A stretch of DNA of 64,000 bases from Ignavibacteriota bacterium (GCA_013285425.1 CP053447.1:2610001-2674000), one strand, 5' to 3'; shown: positions 1-9,161, counted from the stretch's first letter. Program-made: numbers and translations. Notes: a model not told the origin generated them from the sequence alone.

Positions 1-110
1 GCGGAACAACTAATCTTGGTAAAAATTCAATTAACGCAGTGGTTACTTCATCAATAGTTGTGTTGTTTCTGGATTTCATCTTTACAAAAGTTGTCTGGGA
101 GATTATGTAA
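1..110 (+). CDS. mlaE: MlaE-type ABC permease, C-terminal end only
   Basis: The window opens inside a gene. The frame ending at the TAA at 108-110 encodes the last 35 residues of a permease, with GTTNLGKNSINAVVTSS followed by a hydrophobic segment and FTKVVWEIM. MlaE proteins normally end with a Gly/Thr-rich stretch, 'AVVTSS' and one membrane helix, so the match is good although short. MlaE is the inner-membrane permease of the Mla (MCE) system that moves phospholipids between inner and outer membranes. The ATPase gene starts two bases after this stop, which supports the call and indicates one operon. Confidence 0.8.
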   Translation, partial: GTTNLGKNSINAVVTSSIVVLFLDFIFTKVVWEIM

Positions 111-112
111 AA

Positions 113-886
113 ATGATCAAGCTGCAGAATATATCTTTACGATTTGATGAAAGGCTTATACTTGAAGATGTTTCTCTTAATGTAGAGAAAAATAGTGTGC
201 ATGTAATTCTTGGTCCAAGCGGTGCAGGAAAAAGCACTATTCTTAAAGTGATTTTAGGATTAACGCAAACCGATCAAGGCAAAGTTATTATTGATGGAAA
301 AGATATAACAACACTAAGTGAGCAGCAGATTCTGGCTATCAGAAGAAAAATCGGATTTGTTTTCCAGGGAAATGCACTTTTTGATTCTTTAACAACTGCT
401 GAAAATACCGCTTACTTCCTTTCCTATTTTACAGATAAAAGTGAAGAACAAATAAAGAGAAAAGTAAAAGAAATTTTATCATTTGTTAATCTGAACGGAT
501 CAGAAAACATGTATCCGGACGAACTAAGCGGCGGTATGAAAAAACGTTTAGCAATTGCGAGGGCACTTGCAACAGACCCAAAGATAATTCTTTTTGATGA
601 GCCTACAACCGGATTAGACCCCATTAATTCAAAAGCAATTCTGGATCTCATTAAGAAATTAAAAAGAGCAGGAACTACATCAGTAATTGTTACTCATATA
701 TTAAATGATGCAATTATGATCGGCGATGTTTTAAGTGTTATCAGCGAGGGGAAAGTTGTGCTCTCTGGAAGTGTTAAAGAAATACTTCAATCAAATAATC
801 AGTTTATAAAAGATTTCTTTTATGAGATCTACTACGATGAATCTACATCAAACAAAATTAAAGCAGAACTTTATGAGAGAGCATAG
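113..886 (+). CDS. mlaF: MlaF-type ABC transporter ATPase
   Basis: This 257-residue ATP-binding subunit is expected to power MlaE in lipid transport at the inner membrane. Walker A is GPSGAGKS (residues 34-41), the Q-loop glutamine is near 85, the signature is LSGGM (138-142) and Walker B is IILFDEP (158-164) followed by TTGLDP. A switch histidine lies in 'VIVTHILND'. Length and motif order are normal for MlaF. It begins two bases after mlaE, and its last 14 bases overlap mlaD, so translation is probably coupled. Confidence 0.93.
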   Translation: MIKLQNISLRFDERLILEDVSLNVEKNSVHVILGPSGAGKSTILKVILGLTQTDQGKVIIDGKDITTLSEQQILAIRRKIGFVFQGNALFDSLTTAENTAYFLSYFTDKSEEQIKRKVKEILSFVNLNGSENMYPDELSGGMKKRLAIARALATDPKIILFDEPTTGLDPINSKAILDLIKKLKRAGTTSVIVTHILNDAIMIGDVLSVISEGKVVLSGSVKEILQSNNQFIKDFFYEIYYDESTSNKIKAELYERA

Positions 887-1835
887 ACAAAAAAGTAATA
901 ATCTTAAGATAGGTTTTACAGTTTTTATCGGCATTGTAATCCTATTAATTTTTAGCGTTTTAATAGGCACAAACAATTTCCTTTTCTCCAGTACATATAA
1001 TCTTTTTATCAAGCTGGATAATACTGTGGGCTTGGTTAACGGTGCCCCGGTTACATTGGGCGGTTATAAAATTGGTGAGATTGACGGTATTGAGTTTCTT
1101 ACGGTAGATTCAAAAGCTGAGATAAGAATCAAACTGAAAATAAAAACCGAGTATAAAAGTAAGATAAGGATGGATTCAAGAGCCAGAATTACAAGCATAG
1201 GAATTCTTGGTGAAAAATTTATTGATTTAAAAATCGGTAGTCCTAATGAAAAAATCATGCCGGATAACTCATTTATTGAGCAGGAACAAGTCATTTCAAT
1301 TGATAACATTTCGGAAAATCTAAAACCAGGGATAGAAAATTTTAATAAAACACTTGAGAATATAAAAGATATTACTGAGGCAATAGCTAAAGGAAACGGC
1401 ACTGTTGGAAAACTGATTAATAATTCCGACCTGATTGATAAACTTAATCATATCCTGTATAAAATTGATTTCACTCTTACATCACTTCAAAATGAAAACG
1501 GATCTTTAAATAAATTTTTAACTGATGATAAGTTATATAACAACCTTTCATCAGCAATTACTGAATTGAAGTTGCTGGGTGATAACTTAAACGACGGAAA
1601 AGGAACGTTGGGAAAACTGTTAACAAATGATTCCTTATACAATAATCTTAACAGCTCCGCAGATCAGTTGAATATTATACTTAAATCAGCTAACCAGGAC
1701 AGCACAATTGTTAATGGATTATTAAACGATAAGAGACTTTATTTGAATTTAAGTGAATTGATAATTGATATGAACAAACTCATAAATGATATTAAAGAAA
1801 ATCCGGATAGATATATAAATGTATCAGTTTTTTAG
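873..1835 (+). CDS. mlaD: MlaD-like MCE-domain lipid transport protein
   Basis: This is a substrate-binding MCE protein anchored in the inner membrane and facing the periplasm. With the start at 873 (320 aa), residues 13-33 form one membrane helix and about 40-118 the MCE domain, including LVNGAPVTLGGYKIGEI. An ATG 51 bases upstream also fits the frame but adds an odd polar tail inside mlaF, so 873 is preferred. The C-terminal half carries about four imperfect copies of a Gly-(Thr/Ser)-x-x-Lys-Leu-(Leu/Ile) ... (Leu)-Tyr-x-Asn-Leu motif, and the end reads RYINVSVF. Tails of this kind probably form helical assemblies that bridge the periplasm. Third gene of the mla operon. Confidence 0.9.
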   Translation: MREHRQKSNNLKIGFTVFIGIVILLIFSVLIGTNNFLFSSTYNLFIKLDNTVGLVNGAPVTLGGYKIGEIDGIEFLTVDSKAEIRIKLKIKTEYKSKIRMDSRARITSIGILGEKFIDLKIGSPNEKIMPDNSFIEQEQVISIDNISENLKPGIENFNKTLENIKDITEAIAKGNGTVGKLINNSDLIDKLNHILYKIDFTLTSLQNENGSLNKFLTDDKLYNNLSSAITELKLLGDNLNDGKGTLGKLLTNDSLYNNLNSSADQLNIILKSANQDSTIVNGLLNDKRLYLNLSELIIDMNKLINDIKENPDRYINVSVF

Positions 1836-1924
1836 CAGTTAATTGTTTGAACATAAGGGCTTAAAGAAATTAAAATTTATCCTAACAAAATGTAAAAGAC
1901 TTACTAACCAAAGCATAAAAAATT

Positions 1925-2752
1925 ATGAGACTAAATTTTGCAGGTGTTAAAAGAAAAGAGCTTTATTCACCAAATCATATTACAAACGATTCTTTAATAC
2001 TGAACATAACAGCAGAAGTATTAAAGACATTCGGTCATAAAGTTTCAATTTACGATGAATCATTTATTGAAACCTACGGAATTGAGGAAGACTATATTTT
2101 CTCAATGGCTCAAGGCATTGCCGGATTATCAAAGCTAAAAGAAATAGAATCGGAAGGGAGATTTATTATAAACTCTCCAACTGCTTCATTAAACTCATAC
2201 AGAACTACTATGATAAAAATGCTTACAGACCACAAAGTTCCGTTTCCCAAAAGTATTCTTTTAAATGATAAAAATATCTCAGAAGACTACTTCGGTTTAT
2301 TCGGTGCAAAAAAACTTTGGCTCAAAAGAGGTGATGTTCATGCTGAACATAAAGAAGATGTTACTCTCATCTATTCGAAAGGAGAACTTTTAACCACATT
2401 AGAAGAGTTTACCAGAAGAGGAATTAAAAATGCAATTATTCAGGAGCATTTGCCGGGTGATACTATAAAGTTTTACGGCATTACTGAGGGAGATTATTTC
2501 TATTGGTATTATCTGAATGGGAATAATCATATTCCATTTGAGATTGATAAACTTAAAAAGTTAGCTTTTACATCAGCGCAAATCTTAGGGCTGGATGTGT
2601 TTGGCGGTGATGTTATTATCTCACCAACAGGATCAATTTCTGTTATTGATGTTAATGATTGGCCAAGCTTTGCACCGGTTAGAGATAAAGCTGCTGAAGC
2701 TATTGGAAAATTAATTCATAGAAAGGTATTAGATTATGTTAACCAAAACTAA
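1925..2752 (+). CDS. ATP-grasp-fold ligase-like protein
   Basis: The 275-residue protein looks like an ATP-grasp enzyme of the RimK/D-Ala-D-Ala ligase type, which join a carboxylate to an amine or thiol using ATP. Support comes from the N-terminal domain, a lysine in 'KKLWLKRGD', the segment 'IIQEHLPGD' that resembles the adenine-contacting strand, and a C-terminal metal-binding-like pattern 'GGDVII...VIDVNDWPSFAP'. The substrate is unknown. Its last 17 bases overlap the aminotransferase gene, so it starts a coupled run of genes ending in inositol-phosphate synthase. By context it may add an amino acid or amine to a head group. It could instead be a stand-alone peptide ligase. Confidence 0.7.
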   Translation: MRLNFAGVKRKELYSPNHITNDSLILNITAEVLKTFGHKVSIYDESFIETYGIEEDYIFSMAQGIAGLSKLKEIESEGRFIINSPTASLNSYRTTMIKMLTDHKVPFPKSILLNDKNISEDYFGLFGAKKLWLKRGDVHAEHKEDVTLIYSKGELLTTLEEFTRRGIKNAIIQEHLPGDTIKFYGITEGDYFYWYYLNGNNHIPFEIDKLKKLAFTSAQILGLDVFGGDVIISPTGSISVIDVNDWPSFAPVRDKAAEAIGKLIHRKVLDYVNQN

Positions 2753-4097
2753 AAAGACAAAAAAGTATTCACTAATAAAAACTGAAATACCGGGCAGTAA
2801 TTCGTTAAAGATATTTAATGAAGAACAAAAGTTTATTGCACCCGGGACTCAAACAATCGCAACATCTTCAAAAATTGTTACAGCAAAAGGAGAAGGTGCT
2901 TTAGTTGAAGATATTGACGGAAACAGATTTATTGATTTTTTTGCCGGCGTAGGCGTTGCGAGTCTGGGATACAATCATCCAAAGTATGTTAAATATCTTT
3001 CCAACCAGCTTGCTAAAATCCATGTGGGTAGTTTTACTACAGAATCAAGAGCAAAACTTGTTGAACTTTTAGCAGAAGTAAGTCCGGGTGATTTAAACAG
3101 AAGTCAGTTCTACAGCAGCGGTGCAGAAGCTGTTGAAGCTGCATTACGGCTTGCAAAATCTTATACTAAAAAATATGAGTTTATAAGTTTCTGGGGCGGT
3201 TTCCACGGAAAGACAATGGGTGTATTGGGTTTACTTAGTGATACATTTAAAAATGGATTAGGTCCCTTGCCTGTTGGAACATTTTCTACACCCTATGCAA
3301 ACTGTAATCACTGCCCTTTCAATGAAACATTACCTGTCTGTGATTTTAGATGTGTAAAGTTTATTGAAGATAAAATCAGATATGAAACCACAAATCAAAT
3401 TGCAGCTTTTATAGTTGAGCCAATACAAGGCACTAATGGAAATGTGATTCCGCCAAAAGGATATTTAGCAGAACTTCAAAAGACAGCGCATAAAATCGGA
3501 GCATTATTAATTGTTGATGAAATGATTACAGGCTTTGGAAGAACCGGAAAAATGTTCGGATGTCAGCACGATGATATTGTCCCTGATATAATAACAATTG
3601 GAAAAGGTTTTGGCGGCGGATTTCCTATGACGGGATTACTATCAAACGAAGAAATTATTAATGCAAAACCATTCGCAAATCCGTCCGGCAGTTCCTCAAG
3701 TTATGGTGGAAATCCAATTGCATCGGCAGCGGCATATATAACATTAAAAATAATCATCGAAGAAGGATTGGTTGAAAACTCTGCAAAGGTTGGCGCGTTT
3801 ATGCTTGAAAGATTAAAAGCATTTCAGGGGAAATTCGATTTCGTCTCTGATGTCCGCGGTAAAGGGTTAATGATTGGTATTGAACTGACTAAGAATAAAA
3901 ACAGCAATGAAAAATTGGATAAGAAATACACTCAAATGATCTTTCAGGAATGTTTAAAGCGTGGATTGATAATTATGGGTTATAATCCTGATATCAGAAT
4001 AAACCCTCCTTTGGTAATTACTCAGGATATTGCTGAAGAAGGAATAGAAATATTGGAAGAGGTTTTTGAATATGTCTCAGCTCAAATCAAAAATTGA
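2736..4097 (+). CDS. Class III PLP-dependent aminotransferase
   Basis: This 453-residue fold-type I enzyme is of the 4-aminobutyrate/acetylornithine aminotransferase class. It has the PLP phosphate-binding 'SSGAEAVEAA' (about 128-136), Asp261 in 'LIVDEMITGFGRTGK' to contact the pyridine nitrogen, and the Schiff-base lysine K290 in 'IGKGFGGGFP'. Four cysteines at 190, 193, 202 and 206 form a C-x2-C-x8-C-x3-C pattern, a feature I recall from other members of this class; it may bind metal. The substrate cannot be told from sequence. Overlap with both neighbours places it in the lipid-head-group operon, where it could make an amino sugar, amino-cyclitol or amino alcohol. Confidence 0.88.
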   Translation: MLTKTKKTKKYSLIKTEIPGSNSLKIFNEEQKFIAPGTQTIATSSKIVTAKGEGALVEDIDGNRFIDFFAGVGVASLGYNHPKYVKYLSNQLAKIHVGSFTTESRAKLVELLAEVSPGDLNRSQFYSSGAEAVEAALRLAKSYTKKYEFISFWGGFHGKTMGVLGLLSDTFKNGLGPLPVGTFSTPYANCNHCPFNETLPVCDFRCVKFIEDKIRYETTNQIAAFIVEPIQGTNGNVIPPKGYLAELQKTAHKIGALLIVDEMITGFGRTGKMFGCQHDDIVPDIITIGKGFGGGFPMTGLLSNEEIINAKPFANPSGSSSSYGGNPIASAAAYITLKIIIEEGLVENSAKVGAFMLERLKAFQGKFDFVSDVRGKGLMIGIELTKNKNSNEKLDKKYTQMIFQECLKRGLIIMGYNPDIRINPPLVITQDIAEEGIEILEEVFEYVSAQIKN

Positions 4098-5004
4098 CAA
4101 TACATTTAAATCGAGAGAAACCGAAGAACTGCTGGATAAAATTTTCTACAGACCGCTTGGTTATTTAATTGCACTTTTCTCTAAGAAAATTGGAATGACT
4201 CCAAATACTGTTACAATATTAAGCATCTTTATCGGAGTAATCGCGGGACATCTTTTTTACTATAACAATCTTATGATAAATATGATCGGTATTTTAATGC
4301 TTATCAGTGCCGAAGCATTAGATAGTGCCGACGGACAGCTTGCACGAATGACTGACAGAAAAAGTATGTATGGAAGAATACTTGACGGCTTCGGTGGTAA
4401 TTTATGGTTTATTAGTATTTACATTCATTTATGCTTCAGGTTGATAGAATCCGGAAGTTCATACACTATTTTTCTGCTTGCAATAATCGCCGGTATCAGC
4501 CACTCTTTACAATCTGCTATGGCAGACTATTACCGTAATTTTTATCTCTACTTTGTATTTGGTGAAAACAAAAGTGAAGTTGTAAAATCTAATGAGCTTC
4601 AAATACTTTACGAAGAACTTAGCTGGCGAAAGCATTTCATTAAAAAATTTCTGATGAGAGTCTATATAAATTATACGATTGAACAGGAATACTTCTCTAA
4701 AAAATCTATAAACTTAATCACTTTTGTTTCCAGACAATTTTCCGATCAACTGCCCGCTGAAATACCAAAAATGTTCAGAGAAAAGAATAAAAAACTCATT
4801 AAGTATTATAATATCCTTACAACTAATACAAGAATGATGGTTCTTTTCTTATCAATACTTACCGGTTATTTGCAGCTGTATTTCATTTTTGAAATTTCGA
4901 TACTGAATATCCTGCTTATATGGGTAGTATATAAACACGAGCAGAACTCACAGGAGATACTCGAAGAAGCAAAAAGATTAAATTCGGAGAACGTCTATGC
5001 TTAA
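4072..5004 (+). CDS. CDP-alcohol phosphatidyltransferase family protein
   Basis: A multi-helix membrane enzyme (310 aa from the ATG at 4072, which has GGAAGAGG upstream). The family condenses CDP-diacylglycerol or a similar CDP-alcohol with a second alcohol such as inositol phosphate. The signature is D84-x2-D87-G-x2-A-R-x8-G101-x3-D105, but the fourth aspartate expected at residue 109 is Gly, with Asn next. It is longer than the usual ~200 residues, with an internal polar insert after the signature. Inositol-1-phosphate synthase downstream suggests it makes a phosphatidylinositol-type lipid. It overlaps the upstream gene by 26 bases and the downstream one by 8. Confidence 0.85.
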   Translation: MSQLKSKIDNTFKSRETEELLDKIFYRPLGYLIALFSKKIGMTPNTVTILSIFIGVIAGHLFYYNNLMINMIGILMLISAEALDSADGQLARMTDRKSMYGRILDGFGGNLWFISIYIHLCFRLIESGSSYTIFLLAIIAGISHSLQSAMADYYRNFYLYFVFGENKSEVVKSNELQILYEELSWRKHFIKKFLMRVYINYTIEQEYFSKKSINLITFVSRQFSDQLPAEIPKMFREKNKKLIKYYNILTTNTRMMVLFLSILTGYLQLYFIFEISILNILLIWVVYKHEQNSQEILEEAKRLNSENVYA

Positions 5005-6007
5005 TGGAGCCATAATCGGATTCGGTAATATTGCACAAACAAATCATCTTGATGCATATAAAAACGACAATATAAAAGACAGGGCAAAAATTGTTGCAGC
5101 AGTTGAACCTGTAATCGAAAACTATGAAGTGAATAAAAGAAATTTTCCTGAAATAAAATTCTACCCTACGTTCAATGAATTAATTAACAATGAAAAAATT
5201 GATTTTGCAGATATAACCTGTCCCCCGGAATTTCATTTTGATATAATTAAGAAAAGCATTGAAAACAATTTCCATATTATATGTGAAAAACCTTTCGTTC
5301 TTAATCTGGTTGAGGCTGAAAAAATACAAAAGATGCTTCTTGAAAGTGGAAATATTTTTATACCGTGTCATCAGTATAAATATTCTCCGGTATGGATAAA
5401 TTTTAAAAAATTCATAGATGAACAAAGTGCATCCAAGAAAGTGCTTGCCCAATTTAATGTTTTTCGCCTGCAAGCAGATACCGGATTAAAATCCACACTT
5501 AATAAGTGGCGAACATCAGCACAAACAGAAGGCGGCGGAGTTTTAATTGACACAGGAATTCATTACCTGTATTTGGTCAACTGGATGTTTGGTAAACCGA
5601 TTAAAATATCTTCACACTTATCAACCCTTAGTCATTCAAATTATAAATCGGAAGATACTGCGGTAGTAATTTATGAATCAGAAAAAGGTATTGCACAAAT
5701 AACAGTTACCTGGGCAGCAGATAAAAGACATAATGATGCAAAAGCAGTTTGTTCAAACGGAAGCTTGTTTTATCAGAGCGGTAATAAGATGTTGAAAACT
5801 TCTGCAGATATAACCGAGGAATTGGTTGTTCCGGATGCATCAGAAAAATCACATTACTCAGCGCTTTATGTGAAAATGTTTTCTGAGTTCTTCGATGCGG
5901 TTGATAAAAAGAAACAAAATGTGCAGTGGATTGATGAGGCATACCAGTCTGTTTACTTATTGAATGAATGTATAAGATCATCTGAGTTGTACGATGTTAA
6001 GAGTTAA
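4997..6007 (+). CDS. Gfo/Idh/MocA-family NAD(P)-dependent oxidoreductase
   Basis: The 336-residue protein has the N-terminal Rossmann motif GFGNIA (8-13) and the family's catalytic EKP (97-99). The C-terminal half contains 'GGGVLIDTGIHYL', with the Asp/His pair typical of sugar and inositol dehydrogenases. Such enzymes oxidise a ring or sugar hydroxyl to a ketone. Paired with the aminotransferase at 2736-4097, a plausible inference is oxidation of inositol or a sugar followed by transamination. The start overlaps the previous gene by 8 bases and has GGAGA upstream. The exact substrate cannot be assigned. Confidence 0.88.
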   Translation: MLNGAIIGFGNIAQTNHLDAYKNDNIKDRAKIVAAVEPVIENYEVNKRNFPEIKFYPTFNELINNEKIDFADITCPPEFHFDIIKKSIENNFHIICEKPFVLNLVEAEKIQKMLLESGNIFIPCHQYKYSPVWINFKKFIDEQSASKKVLAQFNVFRLQADTGLKSTLNKWRTSAQTEGGGVLIDTGIHYLYLVNWMFGKPIKISSHLSTLSHSNYKSEDTAVVIYESEKGIAQITVTWAADKRHNDAKAVCSNGSLFYQSGNKMLKTSADITEELVVPDASEKSHYSALYVKMFSEFFDAVDKKKQNVQWIDEAYQSVYLLNECIRSSELYDVKS

Positions 6008-6008
6008 A

Positions 6009-7027
6009 ATGAAAAACAAAACAAAAAGTATTTTGTTCATTTTAGGCTTTGCTTTTTTTGTTTATCTCATCTGGGATTTCGGAATAAATAATATCATCGA
6101 TAATATTCAAAAAACCGGTTGGTATTTTGTTCTGATTATAGGGATTTGGCTGTTCATTTATTTCTTCAATACAGTTGCCTGGAATTACATAATAAACGAT
6201 AAGAGAATTTCTTTTTCTGATTTGTTTTCCATTACAATAAGCAGTTATGCTTTGAATTATATGACTCCGTTTTTCATCTTGGTGGTGAACCTTATAAAGT
6301 AATTGCACTAAAAAAACATTTAGGTTTAAACCGGGCGCTTTCTGTAACGATTTCATATCTGATGCTTCACTTCTTATCGTCATTTTTATTCTGGATAGCT
6401 GCAATAGCCGCGATATATTTTTGGCTGCCTGTTTCCGGAACAGCATACTTAATTATAACTGTTTGTCTTGCAGTATTTCTTGCTGCTGCTTATTTCTTTA
6501 TCAAAGGATATAAAAATGGTATAACAAAATCATTTGCTTACTTTATTGTTAAACTGCCGCTGCTAAAAAAATTTAACGGAACTATCCGTGATAAAGAGGA
6601 ATTCTTAAATGATGTTGATAAGAACATAAAAGAATTATTAAACAACCGCCCGGGTAGTTTTTTAGCAGCTAATATTTTTGAATTACTATCCCGGCTGATA
6701 GGCACTCTTGAGTTTTATTTTATTCTGATTGCGCTTGGTTATTCGCCGACTTTACTGGATTCGTTATTAATTAATGCGGGCGCATCTATTATTTCAAATC
6801 TTCTATTCATTGTTCCCTTTGAAGTCGGAGTTAAAGAAGGCGGTCTTTACCTAACTCTGCAGTTATTGAATTTTATTCCTTTATTAGGCGTTTATATAGG
6901 GCTGGTTAACAGAATAAGGGAATTATTCTGGATAATGATCGGTTTACTTTTAATGGTGTTTACAGATAAAAGAAATACTAAAAAAGAAATTAATAAGGTG
7001 TTAATTGATGAAAACTATATTGTTTGA
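6009..7027 (+). pseudogene. Flippase-like membrane protein (UPF0104/LPG-synthase TM type), frameshifted
   Basis: Two adjacent frames together encode one polytopic membrane protein. The first runs from 6009 to the TAA at 6300-6302. The second, in the -1 frame, begins in the same place and continues to 7027. Shifting frame at the T5 run (6270-6274) turns 'TPFFILVVN' into 'TPF-HLGGEPYKVIALKKH', and Gly-Gly-Glu...Lys is the hallmark of this family. The protein would have about 340 residues and some 7-8 helices. Relatives include lysylphosphatidylglycerol-synthase membrane domains and putative lipid flippases, which fits the operon. The lesion could be a homopolymer sequencing error or a real mutation. 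The last 20 bases overlap the HAD gene. Confidence 0.8.
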
Positions 7028-7706
7028 TTTTGGCGGAACCCTCGACACAGATGGGATTCACTGGAGTGAATTATTTTGGGAGACCTATGTTCATTTCCAT
7101 ATACCGGTTACAAAAGAAAATCTAAGACAGGCATTTATCTATTCTGAAAGAAAAATAGTGAATATTATAAAGCCTGAATTTAACCTGAAACAAACCTTAG
7201 AGAAACAATTGTTTTATCAATTGGAATATCTGCAAAACAATTTTTTTCTGCCATCGTACTTCAGTTTTATTGTATATGAACTGAGTGAGTATTGCTATAG
7301 ACACGTCATTACTACAATAATTAAATCTAAAGAATTACTTGAAAATCTGAAGCCGCAATATTCACTTGGAATAATTTCCAATTACTATGGCAATCTTGAA
7401 ACAGTTCTGCAGGAACTATCTCTAAAAAAATATTTTTCCTCTGTCATTGATTCCGCAAAACTCGGAGTAAGAAAACCTAACGAACAAATATTTAAAACTG
7501 CATTGAATGATCTGGCAGCAGATCCAAAAGAAACAATAATGATCGGTGACTCTTATGAAAATGATATTATTCCGGCAAAAGCAATCGGTTGTTTTACTGT
7601 CTGGGTTCAGAGCAAAGGCTGGAATGCACCCCCGGACAATGATAGTGCAGATTATAAAATAGATTCAATAACAAAATTACCTGAATTATTAGAAAGCTTG
7701 AACTAA
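7008..7706 (+). CDS. HAD-superfamily hydrolase (phosphatase-like)
   Basis: The 232-residue protein starts at the ATG at 7008; a TTG one codon earlier is less likely. It has motif I 'FDFGGTLD', motif II in 'GIISNYY', the motif III lysine near 'KLGVRKP' and motif IV 'MIGDSYENDI', with a helical cap between I and II. Position +2 of motif I is Gly rather than the usual Asp, as in some other HAD subgroups, so phosphatase activity is likely but not certain. In Bacteroides inositol-lipid clusters a phosphatase removes the phosphate from phosphatidylinositol phosphate. A similar role is inferred here from the neighbours. Confidence 0.85.
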   Translation: MKTILFDFGGTLDTDGIHWSELFWETYVHFHIPVTKENLRQAFIYSERKIVNIIKPEFNLKQTLEKQLFYQLEYLQNNFFLPSYFSFIVYELSEYCYRHVITTIIKSKELLENLKPQYSLGIISNYYGNLETVLQELSLKKYFSSVIDSAKLGVRKPNEQIFKTALNDLAADPKETIMIGDSYENDIIPAKAIGCFTVWVQSKGWNAPPDNDSADYKIDSITKLPELLESLN

Positions 7707-7741
7707 AGAATATTTTAACAAAATACAGATAGGAGTATAAA

Positions 7742-9085
7742 ATGGAAGCTTATAAAATTGAAAAACCAGATAACAAATTGGGCGTTCTGATTGTTGGACT
7801 GAATGGAGCTGTATCCACAACTTTTTTAGCCGGCATTTTTGCAATCAGAAAAAATTTAGCTCGTCCCGTTGGCTCATTAACCCAATTGGGAAAAATCAGG
7901 ATCGGGAAAAGGTCTGATCATAATTTCCCATTCATTAAAGATTTTGTACCTTTTACTGCAATCGAGGATTTAGTATTCGGCGGCTGGGATATCAGAGATG
8001 AAAATTCTCTGGAAGCAGCTAAATATGCCAGGGTACTTAATGATACTGATCTAAACAATGTTGCCGATGAATTAAAATCTATAAAGCCAATGCGGGGGGT
8101 CTTCGATCATAATTTTGTAAAAAGATTAGAAGGCAGCTATATCAAAACCGGTAAAAACAAATATGATTTAATGATGCAATTAAGAGAGGATATTCAGTCT
8201 TTCAAGAAAACAAACTCTCTCGACCGGATTGTGGTTATTTGGGCAGGCAGTACAGAAACTTATATTGAACAGAAGGAAGTTCATTCAACAAAAGAGAATT
8301 TTATCAGTGGAATGATTAATAATGATCCTGATATTTCTCCAAGTATGCTTTATGCTTTTGCTTCAGTAGCCGAAGGAGCTGCCTATGTTAATGGTTCGCC
8401 AAATTTAAGTGTTGATATTTCTGCAATAGTTGACTTTGCAAACGAAATGAACGTTCCGGTTGCTGGAAAGGATTTTAAGACTGGTCAAACGCTGATAAAA
8501 ACTGTTATTGCGCCCATGTTAAAGATGAGGCTGCTGGGATTAAACGGCTGGTTTTCTAATAATATTTTAGGAAATAGAGACGGTGAAGTTCTTGACGACC
8601 CCGGCTCATTCAAGACAAAAGAAGAAAGTAAATTATCAGTCCTTAATTCAATATTACAGCCGGAACTCTACGAAGAACTTTACTCTGATTACTACCATAA
8701 GGTTAGAATAAATTATTATCCTCCCCGCGGAGATAATAAAGAAGGCTGGGATAATATTGATATTTTTGGCTGGCTCGGTTATCCAATGGAATTGAAGATT
8801 AACTTTTTATGCCGTGATTCAATTCTTGCTGCACCAATTATGCTTGATGTTATTCTTTTTGCAGATTTAGCACTTCGCAGTAATATGAAGGGTATTCAAG
8901 AATGGATGTCGCTGTTTTTCAAAAGTCCAATGCATTCAGAAAATGTTGTTCCCGAACATGATCTATTTATTCAATCAATGAAATTAAAAAATACTTTAAG
9001 AAAACTGATGAACGAAACACCCATTACTCATCTTGAATCTAATGGTGTGGAGCATATTGTGGAAGAGAATGATTGTTACGAATAA
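7742..9085 (+). CDS. ino1: myo-Inositol-1-phosphate synthase
   Basis: This NAD-dependent enzyme (EC 5.5.1.4) cyclises glucose-6-phosphate to inositol-1-phosphate. Of its 447 residues, 'VLIVGLNGAVSTT' (15-27) is the dinucleotide-binding loop, 'VAGKDFKTGQT' holds catalytic lysines, and 'LGNRDGEVL...KEESK' is the family signature. Length is normal. It follows the HAD gene by 35 bases and has its own ribosome-binding site (GGAG at 7732-7735). It is the committed step for inositol lipids and the strongest clue to the purpose of the whole upstream operon. Confidence 0.94.
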   Translation: MEAYKIEKPDNKLGVLIVGLNGAVSTTFLAGIFAIRKNLARPVGSLTQLGKIRIGKRSDHNFPFIKDFVPFTAIEDLVFGGWDIRDENSLEAAKYARVLNDTDLNNVADELKSIKPMRGVFDHNFVKRLEGSYIKTGKNKYDLMMQLREDIQSFKKTNSLDRIVVIWAGSTETYIEQKEVHSTKENFISGMINNDPDISPSMLYAFASVAEGAAYVNGSPNLSVDISAIVDFANEMNVPVAGKDFKTGQTLIKTVIAPMLKMRLLGLNGWFSNNILGNRDGEVLDDPGSFKTKEESKLSVLNSILQPELYEELYSDYYHKVRINYYPPRGDNKEGWDNIDIFGWLGYPMELKINFLCRDSILAAPIMLDVILFADLALRSNMKGIQEWMSLFFKSPMHSENVVPEHDLFIQSMKLKNTLRKLMNETPITHLESNGVEHIVEENDCYE

Positions 9086-9161
9086 ACAGTATAGTTGCAG
9101 CATTACAGAACATTATCTTAACCAATTGTGCTGTTAATATAAACTAACATTTTTAATAAGT

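Noticed and set aside
6042..6446. Minus-strand frame of 134 codons opposite the flippase-like gene
   Set aside because: It is antisense to a recognised frameshifted membrane-protein gene and has no family features.
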